Assembly (NCBI GenBank): GCA_015499995.1
Contig: JADNRV010000212.1
Span: 1-64,000, forward strand
Origin: Flammula alnicola
Taxonomy: Eukaryota; Basidiomycota; Agaricomycetes; Agaricales; Strophariaceae
Reading direction: 5' to 3'
DNA length: 64,000 bases
In this document: positions 1 to 9,102 of the stretch, piece after piece
How positions within the stretch are numbered: position 1 is the stretch's first letter
Layout: each line of letters starts with the position of its first letter
Program-made: the position numbers and the translations under genes
The notes under the pieces: model-generated
What the model was told of the DNA's origin: nothing
Seen by the model: only the letters and a program-made list of their open reading frames with translations
The model's database searches: none

Positions 1-1012
1 TCCCCAGGGTAGTAACAAATACCCTGCGGTAGCGCGGAGACCGGGACACAGTTTTGGTAAAGTGTCTCAAAAACCTCTCCGATACGAGCCATGAGCATGG
101 ATTCATCGGGGTGATCCTTAATGTCGACTTGTTTCATGTTGTATTGGCGCCTGATAATATATTTTCCGTCCTCCAAAAGATGGACAGAGGCGAAATGTAC
201 CCATATAGGCGCTCCACCGGTACGATATCTACCCAACCGGCCAGGTATATCCAGGTCCTGCGGGTCAATAAAAACACCCGCGCGTGGCGTACGGTCAAAA
301 TCAAATAACCTTGATTCCTCTAGACCTTGCAACCACTCCTCTGTAATCCCTAACGCCGGACGACTGACCCCTTCCTGTCGGATATTATCCCTCCAATCCC
401 TCGGGCCTGCTCCGTAATACGCAAGGAGACCCCAGTGCTCACGAAAACGCATAAGTGCTTGCATACATCGCCATCGAACAACTTTCTCCTCCTTGTGCGG
501 CTGATCATAGCGGTGGTTCCGGGGCCACACTATCGGGTCGGCAGTTAAAGGACGGGCATAGGCCATATCATTGAACATGGCGGCAATGACAGGGTATAGA
601 CTCTCTTGCTTTGCCCAGAGCTCTACAAGCTTTGGATGGAGCATGAACATGCCATCGGTTGTCCTGACCACAGGCAAAGTATGGATGGAAAAATCGAATT
701 TACGGAAAAAGATGCTCGTAAAGTCTAGCGACTTTGCAATCATTGGCCAATGGTGTCTGAGCGGATGGAACCACTGCGGCTGAATGATTTCAAAGTCTTT
801 TATACCGTACATCAACGCATCTTTTCCTTCGTATTTCGGAGGTACATGACTCGGAAAATCTGCCCGTTTCGCATTCGGGGACCAAAACACTTGCGCGACC
901 AGTTCGTCTACCTGGTGAATAACCAAAGTTGGTTCAGACATGGACGGCTGTGATCGATATCAGCACGGGCAAGGCCAGAGGCAACAACAAATAATCGTAC
1001 CTTGACAAACAT
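1..1012 (-). CDS. unknown basidiomycete protein, 3' part outside window
   Basis: I do not recognise this family. Two exons are visible: 1012-1001 encodes M-F-V-K, and 947-1 continues in the same frame off the left edge, giving about 319 residues without a stop. The 53-nt intron 948-1000 begins GTACGA and ends CACAG and joins in phase 0. An ATG at 941 is an alternative start, but the short first exon lies directly behind the shared P1 palindrome, which favours 1012. The protein looks soluble, is rich in Trp, His and Arg and has no signal peptide or membrane segment. Local motifs include FHPLRHHWPMI, IVWPRNHRYDQPHKEE and YYGAGPRDWRDNIRQEG. The even composition and lack of stops over 940 nt make it a real gene. 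The neighbouring JmjC and helicase genes share its promoter motifs. Confidence 0.75.
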
Positions 1013-1054
1013 GTTCGCCTTGTTAGACAAGAGTGATGAAAGCAAACGGATATG

Positions 1055-1080
1055 ACCCACAGCGAATACGCCGAGTGAGT
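1055..1080 (-). promoter_or_regulatory. P1 palindrome upstream of gene at 1-1012
   Basis: This is a 26-bp imperfect inverted repeat. Read on the minus strand the arms are ACTCAC and GTGGGT around a core containing CGGCGTATTCGCT. It lies 42 bp upstream of the ATG at 1012. Near-identical copies occur at 4170-4194 and 15716-15740, each upstream of a minus-strand gene. In this copy the 3' arm has G instead of A, which would pair as a G-U wobble if the sequence acts as RNA. Confidence 0.6.
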
Positions 1081-1159
1081 GCGACAAGGAGAGTGCTATC
1101 AAGAAGAAAAAAATAACAAGGATGATTACATAATGCACTGAACGTGTTAAGCGTGCGGC

Positions 1160-1190
1160 GAGGACATTTCCTTTTTTGGAAGGTGTCTTC
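1160..1190 (-). promoter_or_regulatory. P2 palindrome (GACATTTCC...GGAAGGTGTC)
   Basis: This is a hairpin-forming 31-bp sequence with arms GACATTTCC and GGAAGGTGTC around a T-run, about 80 bp beyond P1. Related palindromes occur at the same relative distance beyond P1 at 4257-4286 and 15810-15837, and alone at 7700-7727. It is probably a promoter element of this gene set. Confidence 0.5.
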
Positions 1191-1750
1191 GACGGAACAA
1201 GTGTGGCCTTAGCATAATATTCTTCAATCTGCAATCGGAGAATTTCTGGACTCTTTGGGATTTATGCAACTCCAACGACAACCCAATAGATATACTATGT
1301 ATATACACTGGATGTCCTCAATCGTAATGGTTCTGAACATTCCAATGACACATTTTCTCGCGGCTTTCTCATATAGTAGCCTTGGAGGTTGACGCAAGTC
1401 AACGGGATGTCGTAGATGTCGCAGAGCTTTCGATGTTACAGATGTGTACTTGATCGATAACGAGCTTCAAGTCATTTACAGGGGCGGCCATGGCGAACAC
1501 CCTTGGCTAAAAGCATGCACTATCACGCGCTACATCATACGCAATGCAAAGTTTCATTGTCCACAAGAAAATCCGTCGCAAAAATTACAAGCTAATTTGA
1601 CAGGTATGGAACTCTTGTATTCTAACGAGGCGGCGAACGGAGAAGAGGCAAAAAAAAAAACGTACCATGCAGCCATTTAGGCTCAAAAGAGGCAATGGAG
1701 GGCACAGATATGAGATCATATTCGGGTATGGTTTATTTGGTTCCCCGACG
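1191..1750. other. intergenic, no gene seen
   Basis: This stretch lies between P2 of the first gene and the stop codon of the degenerate JmjC gene. Only short open frames are present and none shows coding character. It probably carries the 3' UTR of the JmjC gene and distal promoter sequence of the first gene. Confidence 0.5.
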
Positions 1751-4151
1751 CTAACCATGCATCAGTTGCTTCCATAGTTGCTGTTGGAAACGGAAGCCCG
1801 GCCAAGACCAACAAAATTGGGACGAAAAGTGAAAGAGGTAATCTGTTGTACCATCCTCGAGCTCCAACACCAACGTCCTTCTATCTCCCAACAGCCTCAT
1901 CCACGGAACCGAAATCTCGCTTTGAGAACCCCATTCCAAAACTCGCGATGCGATCTTCAAAGCCGAGATCTCATGAGGCCCGAGGAGGTATTCCGAGGCA
2001 TAAGGCAGTTTTTTGGCATCGATGGCTGCGCTAAAATAAGCTCGGGACATACAGATGGTTTTATCATACGCACATTTATTTTTCCGTTGGCCTGACTTCA
2101 TAAACGCGTTGGCTGCCTTTTGCATCTTACGCGCCGATTTCGCATCCTCTATGGCTGTCATACTATGAAGATATAACGCCGGATTTGCTGCCATTTTACA
2201 AAGTGCCAAAAGGGACTTGAACCGCACGGCTGATAACCTTCTCATCCAATTTTGAACAAAAAAAAGTTTTGCGCATAGACTCACGTTTAATCTCGATATA
2301 TGGCAGAACCGCCAGCATTCTGACTATGGTAGCATGCAGCGCTTCTGCCACCGCGAGCCTGTTCAGGTTCCGATCCATTCTATATGTCATCCTAGCACGA
2401 GTGATTTCCGTCAGATGAAAGCAAGCATAGTTGAGAAAGTAAATCGTGGTGGTGACAGAAGCCATTGGCGCATAGAGGTCGAACTGAATTCCGGGCGGTA
2501 AAATGCTAAACACCAGTTCGTCAGATGCCAGAATCAACGTGTATAAATAAAACTACTTGCATCATGTCGCCTGGAAGAATTTCAATCACCAAACACAGCG
2601 ATTTGTCCGCTCTAGCGCTGCTGATGGCTTCAAAGAGACATGTGCGGCTTTTGATTTCCAAGTCCTCCGGAGCGCGAAATATTCTGAGAATCAAAAGACC
2701 TGATCTCAGTTGTATCGCGGTCGCGCACCCAGGAACCATGTCTCTCCAATAATGGGGTCTCAGATACGTAGCAGGGTAGAACTGCACCGACGAATGCAGC
2801 CGCTCGACCATATGAGGTCGATCAGGTGGGTTGTCTTGACCGGGCCCATAGTGACCCCATCCAAACATCGAGCCATGGTCGAGGTGCCTTTTAAATCAAG
2901 AATCAACTGCCGCAGATGCAGAGACAGAACAAAGGTCCGTACTCTGTGAACAGAGGCATCCTACTCTGCCGGATAGGATGATCTCGTATCACCCACTGCT
3001 TCTTCTTGTGTCCATCCATAAAACAGCGAAAGGTTTGTTGCATGGTCTCGTGCGAGTCGCATTCTGATTCCAGTTGTAAACACTGATCAAGGGGCAGGAA
3101 ATATAAAACATACCCGACACATCAACAATCGCATCTGGCCCTAGGCCAAAGTATTGATGAATATGCTTGATATCGGGGACAAGTTCTGGTGTGTTCGAAC
3201 ATCGGACAAACACGGTTTCGTTATCGTCAAGGTATGCGCTAATTAGGCGTGCAAAATCGACGGGCGTCGTTCCTTCTTCTTGCAGTTGAGCGAAACCATC
3301 AATATAGCACAGATCGGTATCCATGACGGCGCAGGTGCTCATTTCTAGGACAATGTTCAGCGCCGCAGATCTCAGGTTCACGCTTGGGTCATCTGGACAT
3401 GGCATAAACGGCGCTGGGGTAACAAAGCCTCTAAGCCAGTGGATTTGGTCTGGAGCTTCACTGTCGCCAACAGACTCAGTTTCGTTCTAACAGGTACGTC
3501 AGCCACTAGGCTGACATTTGAACGTTGAAAGACCAACCTCGTCGTCCGATACATAGCCCAAAAGTGTCGACGACGAAGAAGCACCCAACTCTTCACTTTC
3601 GGACCCTGATCCAGAATCAATGGAGATGTCGTCCGAGTCCGTAGAACAGGTCTCTGTCGAAGAAATCGAATTTGTTTCATCCCCGGAATAGTAAAGTTCC
3701 CGGAAATATCGTCGATAGCCAGGTCGACACCAGGCATCGATTGGGACGGGTTCTCTGGTAGACTCGGCACGCATAGGAGAGCGCACGCGCTGTTGGATTT
3801 TTGTGGGACGTTCCGGAGAATCAACGGGTGGATCAGATGAAATAGAGATTGGGTTAGTGGCAGAAGCGCCTTCTCCGTTGTATTTCCTGTGAACATTGCA
3901 TTGGTGTCATTTGCGACAGAAAAAGAACGCATATATGCACCTCTTTTGCCCAACAGAGTAGTAAAGGTGCAAAACTTGGTTGCTTTCAGGCTTTGAAATA
4001 GATGGAGCTTGCGCAAAATTAGATCGGTGAGTATATGCCAGGCATCTGTGCTTACTCGTCTCTTTCCTTTGAAAAAAAACAGAGCTAGCTCGTGTATATG
4101 TCGACTCGAGGATGCATAGACTCACTTGGTAAAAGTTTTGGCAGGAGGCAT
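1751..4151 (-). CDS. JmjC-like protein with lost metal-binding residues
   Basis: Nine exons join in consistent phase to give 657 residues: 4151-4126, 4066-4056, 4007-3941, 3886-3538, 3486-3114, 3063-2943, 2887-2561, 2505-2285, 2229-1751. The start follows P1 by 18 bp. Residues about 85-160 are acidic and Ser-rich. Residues about 190-460 align with the JmjC-type gene at 4460-7091: both share the HLDHG motif, a GD(M/I)I-x-x-PPG strand and the tail ALC-x-(M/I). In the partner the iron ligands are HQD and the H of GTFHEV. Here the same positions read W363-R-D365 and GIQFDL, with F433, so both His ligands are gone and only the Asp remains. A demethylase or hydroxylase activity is therefore unlikely; a structural or regulatory role is my inference. 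Intron 2506-2560 appears to use a GC donor (GCAAGT). Confidence 0.8.
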
Positions 4152-4169
4152 CTGTTTAGTGGGGGTTAT

Positions 4170-4194
4170 ACTCACAGCAATACGCCGGGTGAGT
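4170..4194 (-). promoter_or_regulatory. P1 palindrome upstream of the degenerate JmjC gene
   Basis: This is a 25-bp inverted repeat with perfect ACTCAC/GTGAGT arms and inner GC/GC pairs. It differs from the copy at 15716-15740 at one base. It ends 18 bp before the ATG at 4151, so it probably lies in the 5' UTR. Its 3' arm, GTGAGT, is also a consensus splice donor on the minus strand. Confidence 0.65.
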
Positions 4195-4256
4195 GTTGAG
4201 AAGAAAGGAAGAGATCGAAACGCAATGGCATTGTTGTGGCGCAGTGATTATATAAC

Positions 4257-4286
4257 GGAGACATTACTAAAATAGGAAAGGTCTCC
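4257..4286 (-). promoter_or_regulatory. P2 palindrome (GGAGAC...GTCTCC)
   Basis: This is a 30-bp inverted repeat with perfect GGAGAC/GTCTCC arms around ATTACTAAAATAGGAAAG. It is nearly the same sequence as 7700-7727 and is related to the P2 copies at 1160-1190 and 15810-15837. It starts 87 bp beyond the start of P1. Confidence 0.55.
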
Positions 4287-4459
4287 ATAAACAGCATCAT
4301 CCCCGAGTACCTCCTTTGTTGGGTCGCAACGCGCGTGCGCAACTCTACTAGGATCATCAATAATGACCTTTTATTACGTGCGTGAAGATGTAGCTAACGA
4401 GCGCCGACAAAAGGGGACAAGAAATACGCATTAGTCCAGTTGTGATAACTACCAACAAT

Positions 4460-7091
4460 CTACTCAAAAGAGTACTGGACAATAACATCTGCGATATCGA
4501 CAACAGGTCCGATATCCGTCCATTCTCCGTCGTCGAATATAAAATCTTGGCGTTCCTCCGGCGGCTCGGTCTTGCTAGAGGAGTGCGGGAGTGTGTACAC
4601 CTTTCGGAGGCGATCGGCCATGCAAACAGCCAGGTCTTTCGGGTTGTATTCGTAGAGATTGTCTTGTGTTGGTGTTTTCGCAGTCGATTTCTTTTTACCT
4701 TTGCTTGCCTTTTGTTTGCCCTTGCCCTTGGCCACCACTGGCTCGTCCGGTGCCTTGCCAAGGATATAAGACGTCGAGTCCATCAATATTTGACAGAGCG
4801 CTGCCAATGGCTTGCGATGAAGGGCTATAGAACTTGTTTAACAACTTGGATAGCGACGATTGAGATTGAAATACTGACCGAGCTCCGGGTATAACGGCAG
4901 CGCACACATCATCATGGCGATCGTGGCTTGCGCACTTGTATGGTCCTGGTTGGTGTGCTTTCCGTTGTTTCTAACATCGAAAGCGCGCGCTACTTCTGTC
5001 AGGTGCATGGTGTTGTATGTGTAAAAATGACCACCCAGAGTAACGGAAGGCGTGGGCGTGTACACTTCGTGGAATGTACCAGGCGGTTGAATACTGGGAT
5101 GACAATGTTAGCTCAGAGAAATTCCAAGTATGCAAAAACTCTTACATGATATCTCCTGGTCCACCAAAAATCACGTATCGATTGCATTCCTCTCGGTAGG
5201 ATCCTGTCGCCGGGTCCCAGTTATCTCCATCGGAATACGGAGACACTCCTTCGTAGTACCGTTCTCGGTCTGTGCCCGTCGAATACAGTTCCCCGTTCCT
5301 GATGATAACCCAGTACTTTTCGCCTGACAAGATTGATGTCCACGTCCCAAAGCCTTCGGCGTCCTGGTGCGCGTACGTGTGCCAAAGCGGTTGGTGAAAC
5401 AAGAGCCACGATTTCGACTTTTGAATATCGAGGGGAATGTAGTATTCATCGGGGAAACGGCGGTGTAGACGATACCAAGCATTATGGCCGTGGTCGAGAT
5501 GCCTACAGCCCGTTAGTTTAGTAGTTTTTGTAATAATGACAACATAGCCTACTTGACGAATTTAGGAACCTGGCCGTCAAGAGTTGGACAGTCCAGTATG
5601 CACTGTATACACTCGGGGTTATCGACATCCTTGCAGAAGTCGTAGAGAGTGCGGGGGAGATGCGGGAACTTGGAGTCTTTTAGTCTCGCGGTTGCATCTA
5701 GGAGACAATTAGCTCGAGCAGTCGCAGATTATTTACTGGACGTACCAAGGGCTTCGATATTTCGATGCGGCTCAATCGCAAACTCGTTAAAGATCGCATC
5801 CGCGTTCATTTCGACCGGCTGAAAAGGACTACCTCGCAGAACGACCACATTAGCAGCTGCCAACTCTTGGTGAATTCTCGCGGTCAACGCGACGTCGGTC
5901 GGGAAATCCTTATAGTCCAGATGAGCGATAAACGAACACTCCGTAGACGGTCTCGCGGTCTGGGCGAGGTGTCAAACGTGACTAGCTTCCTGTAAAACAG
6001 TTAGCACATATATGACGCGATGATTACTGGCGACTTGCCTGCTGTAGTGTATTTTTATTCTTTTCCATTATGCACGGAAGGTACGTGCGCGAACCGTTGG
6101 ACCATTCAACGGTCTCTGCGTCGGCCGGCACGCCCTTGATGTTCGTCAGGTCAAGAACGGCGTGGACAGCTAGCGCTTTTTCAGAAACACGGGCGGCATT
6201 CTTGGCGACTTGAGCGCTCTCTTCCGCGTTTGCAGTTTCTCTATCTGCGGTTGGTTCGTTATCAGAGTGGGTATACGCGCCGTCTTCTACGCCTATAGTG
6301 TCTGTGTTCGTCACTGGCTCGTTTTCGGAGGGGGTGTTCGTGGCGTGTAGAGTTTCCGTATCTGCGGTTGGCGGGAGGACGGTTTGAGCACCAAAATCTA
6401 GAGTAAAATGAGATGCTATAAAGATACTGTACTGTACATGGGTAGCGGTATAGCTTACCTGAAGGAACATCTGGGGGCGGCGAAAAAACGGAACCCGCAC
6501 CCTGAAAGTGCATGTATGCAGTTTCACTATGCATATTGACATCTGCAAAGTATATGAATAGTGTTCAACGCGAGAATACGATACATTACCTTGGAACTGG
6601 GGAATATAATCTTTTGGAGGCGGCTGGGCTAACAGCATGGGGTCGATATGGGCTTCCATTGGGTCTACTGATGGGGAATGACGCGTGTTTGACGGGCCTG
6701 CCGCCGGTTGTTCCCCAAACGCGAGGACGGTGCTATAGACATCCAGTTCCCGATCGTTCCGTCTTTTGTATTGGCGTTTCTGGGCAATTCCTTCAAAATT
6801 TTTCTGCCTGTGTAAATGTTAGATTCGCTCATGTATTTACATTGCGTGCTTACTTGGTTTTTTGGCGGTTTCTGGCTGAGCTCTCTCTCTTCCGGATCTC
6901 CAGTTCTTGCTGATGAGGTCTGGCCAACATATCAACTACCAGTTCAAGCCATGGAACTGGTATCTAACTTACGGATACTCGGAGATGTCCTTCTTGGCCC
7001 TTTTCGATGGCCGTTGTTGCTTCTCCGGTGGCGAATGCGCTTCATTCAAATTTATCTTGAATGTGGACATGCCAGACTCAAGGTGTTGCAT
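4460..7091 (-). CDS. JmjC-domain protein with intact HxD...H metal triad
   Basis: Ten exons give 713 residues with all phases consistent: 7091-6973, 6919-6854, 6807-6590, 6542-6459, 6397-6039, 5959-5746, 5697-5553, 5502-5146, 5093-4879, 4824-4460. The N-terminal 70 residues are Lys/Arg/Glu-rich and probably helical, with nuclear-signal-like KRAKK and KRR runs. Residues about 100-260 are disordered and Thr/Glu-rich. The JmjC core covers about 295-560: HTYAHQD (H447, D449), then SGEKYWVII and GDIIIQPPGTFHEV (H529). This matches the Fe(II)/2-oxoglutarate fold of histone demethylases and protein hydroxylases. A basic GKGKQKASKGKKK stretch follows. The substrate cannot be read from sequence. Intron 5960-6038 uses a GC donor (GCAAGT). 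An alternative ATG is at 7070. Confidence 0.85.
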
Positions 7092-7292
7092 TTCAATAAA
7101 CGGTTGTCGCGGAAAAATACACCTATACACAGATAGGTGGTGTGATGGAGGTGGTAAGATGTCACCGTGGTGGTGGTTAATGATCAAGAAAGAAAACGCG
7201 ACGCATTTCTTTATCGCGGTCACGTGACACATCAAAATCCGTTAGTTATGCACGTCTACGCTAAATCAATGCATAGCTCCTGCGCGAACCAT

Positions 7293-7332
7293 AACCAACC
7301 TATAATCTCCACAACCAACCTATAATCTCCAC
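7293..7332. repeat. 20-bp direct repeat, two copies
   Basis: The unit AACCAACCTATAATCTCCAC occurs twice in perfect tandem. It lies about 200 bp upstream of the active-type JmjC gene. No function is evident. Confidence 0.8.
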
Positions 7333-7699
7333 TAACCATTCCACGAATGTGTCCATGTCGTCGAGTTTGTGTAATGTAATCTGTATGCTTAATCGTACAG
7401 AGACGGTACCCATATCTCCGACATGATCCGCATTTTTCTGTGGGAAAAGGACGGAAAAAAAAATAGAGTGGGCGCCTATGCGAGCGCCTATATGCACCAT
7501 GTCAACATAACGCCCGCAGCATAAACCTTTGGTGGCACTCGTCGGACGCATGACCGTCCCCCTCCTTGACCCGCCGTACAAAGCAGTCGACGCACGCGCC
7601 GCTGAAATATTCCTACAGCTTTCGTAATGGGTAGATGGCCATATTCCGCCATTCCCTTTGCTTTTCCGTGGCGCCGATGGCGGAGCTGATACCGATAAT

Positions 7700-7727
7700 G
7701 GAGACATTACTAAAAAAGGAAAGCTCT
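7700..7727 (-). promoter_or_regulatory. P2-like element without P1
   Basis: GGAGACATTACTAAAA is shared with the P2 palindrome at 4257-4286. The 3' arm has diverged to AAGCTCT, so the hairpin is weaker. It lies 609 bp upstream of the JmjC gene start at 7091, similar to the 584-bp spacing seen for the helicase gene. Confidence 0.45.
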
Positions 7728-8124
7728 AATGAAAGACCATTTCCGAAAAGGTGATCGTGTGCGAGTACCTCATCTACTGGCTCTCAAAACACCGACCAGG
7801 CAGTCATAAGAAGTATTCACGTGGCGATGGGCGTACCTGAGGGCTTTAGATCGTTTTTAGACAAGGACACTGCGGATTTGTTATGAGAATGGTCACAAGA
7901 GTCAAATAATTAAGAAATTTGTTAGCCAAAAGCGCAGAGCATCCAAATTTAAAATGCTAGTCTGTGAGAGTAACGAAGCATCACCCATACCACTGGTGAT
8001 TCACCTCGGTTCTCACAACGTCAAAGAAGCGCCACCCTAACCACGGGCGACATCTATGGAAATGGGTAACCTTAAAACCTTCCACCTAATCCGACAAGGA
8101 ATAGTCAACGAAGCGAACATGGCC

Positions 8125-8230
8125 TATAAAATACCTCCGCCCCTGTCAGCAAAATGTCCTCTTCACTGCTCTAACCCCCTCATCCCGTAAGGTTTCCCGC
8201 ATTACAAGCTTGTCAGCACACTAACCGCAG
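8125..8230 (+). promoter_or_regulatory. TATA box and 5' UTR intron of MYND gene
   Basis: TATAAAATA at 8125-8133 lies about 110 bp before the ATG. A likely 5' UTR intron spans 8187-8230: it begins GTAAGG, has branch-like CTAAC and ends CGCAG six bases before the ATG at 8237. Confidence 0.5.
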
Positions 8231-8236
8231 AAGCAG

Positions 8237-8960
8237 ATGACAGACGCACGGAATTCTGGCGCAGTAATCATCTGCAGCAACGAGGGCTGTCCCAAGACAA
8301 GCCTTGACGCGACGCTCTTGGTATGTGCGCGTTGCAAAACAAGGTCATATTGCGTGCGTATACAGCCGTCGTAGTGTTCAAAAGCAACATCTAACCACCA
8401 CTACCCTACAGGGAAAGGCCTGTCAAAAGGCACACTGGACGAAGCACAAGCCCCTCTGCGCTGGTGCCTCAAATGCGCCCTCGGTCCCATCAGAATACAC
8501 CAGCTTGATCGTCGCCTGGGACAGGGTACACCTGCAACACATTGTGGGGTACATCGCCGGCTCGATCTATAACACTTTCCTCCGCGAGCGAGGGAAGGAT
8601 GTTCCTCCAGATGTGTGGGCTTGGCACGCAAGCCACTATACCATCGAATTCAAGCTACGGCTGCTGAAACACAAGAAGAAAGTGAGCCGAGAAGACCGAG
8701 TGCGGTTCATAGAGGCAAACCTCATAAGAACAGAGGACGCAATTCTAGAACCGGAACGACTGGTCCGCTTTCGACAAGGAATACACTCTCAACCATACAC
8801 TGTCGGCGCTATCTACCTTCTGTTCGATGACTCTGTTGAAAGGGCAAAATGCTTGGTGACGATCAGCCATGGAGTCAAATTCGAGAAACTCTTCATCGGT
8901 GATGCCGTACCCCCCACATCCTTGATCTACCAGATCTTCCTAGCGCACGTCCCCCATTAG
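8237..8960 (+). CDS. MYND zinc-finger protein
   Basis: Two exons, 8237-8353 and 8412-8960, encode 221 residues. The 58-nt intron splits the zinc finger exactly, and splicing restores a full MYND pattern: C-x4-C-x11-C-x2-C-x5-C-x3-C, then two spaced His and a final Cys, residues about 13-55. MYND fingers usually mediate protein-protein contacts. The remaining 165 residues include a long basic helix (KLRLLKHKKKVSREDRVRF) and no domain I recognise. The gene is the only plus-strand gene in the first 16 kb and sits between the JmjC pair and the helicase. It lacks the P1/P2 motifs. It may be a later arrival in the cluster. Confidence 0.88.
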
Positions 8961-9038
8961 CAACACAGACCATATACAAATACAATGCTTTTACTACCAC
9001 TGACCATCTGGCCGTCATCACGGTGCGAGTAAAGTTTT

Positions 9039-9099
9039 CAGTACGCGGGGTGAGTTGAGAAGAGCTCGTTGTATAAATTTCTAATACGGAAAAGGCCTT
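9039..9099 (-). promoter_or_regulatory. degenerate P1/P2 copy in a convergent intergenic region
   Basis: CAGTACGCGGGGTGAGTTGAGAAG resembles the 3' half of P1 plus its flank at 4176-4201, with gaps. About 20 bp further on, TTCTAATACGGAAAAGGCCT resembles the P2 core. No minus-strand gene now starts below it, so it may be a relic of a lost gene. The similarity is by eye and partial. Confidence 0.3.
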
Positions 9100-9102
9100 C
9101 TA

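Larger units (their letters stand above)
7092..8236. other. intergenic between divergent JmjC and MYND genes
   Basis: This stretch holds the upstream regions of two divergent genes. It contains a 20-bp direct repeat at 7293-7332, a lone P2-like palindrome at 7700-7727 and the MYND promoter near 8125. No convincing P1 copy is present. A 135-codon open frame on the minus strand at 7300-7707 lacks coding character. Confidence 0.5.

Noticed and set aside
908..1234. A 108-codon minus frame with a hydrophobic stretch (VIILVIFFFLIALSLS)
   Set aside because: It covers P1, P2 and the first intron of the real gene in a different frame. The hydrophobic run comes from T-rich leader sequence.
7300..7707. 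A 135-codon minus frame between the JmjC and MYND genes
   Set aside because: It has no motif or splice continuity, runs through a direct repeat and lies in a divergent promoter region.
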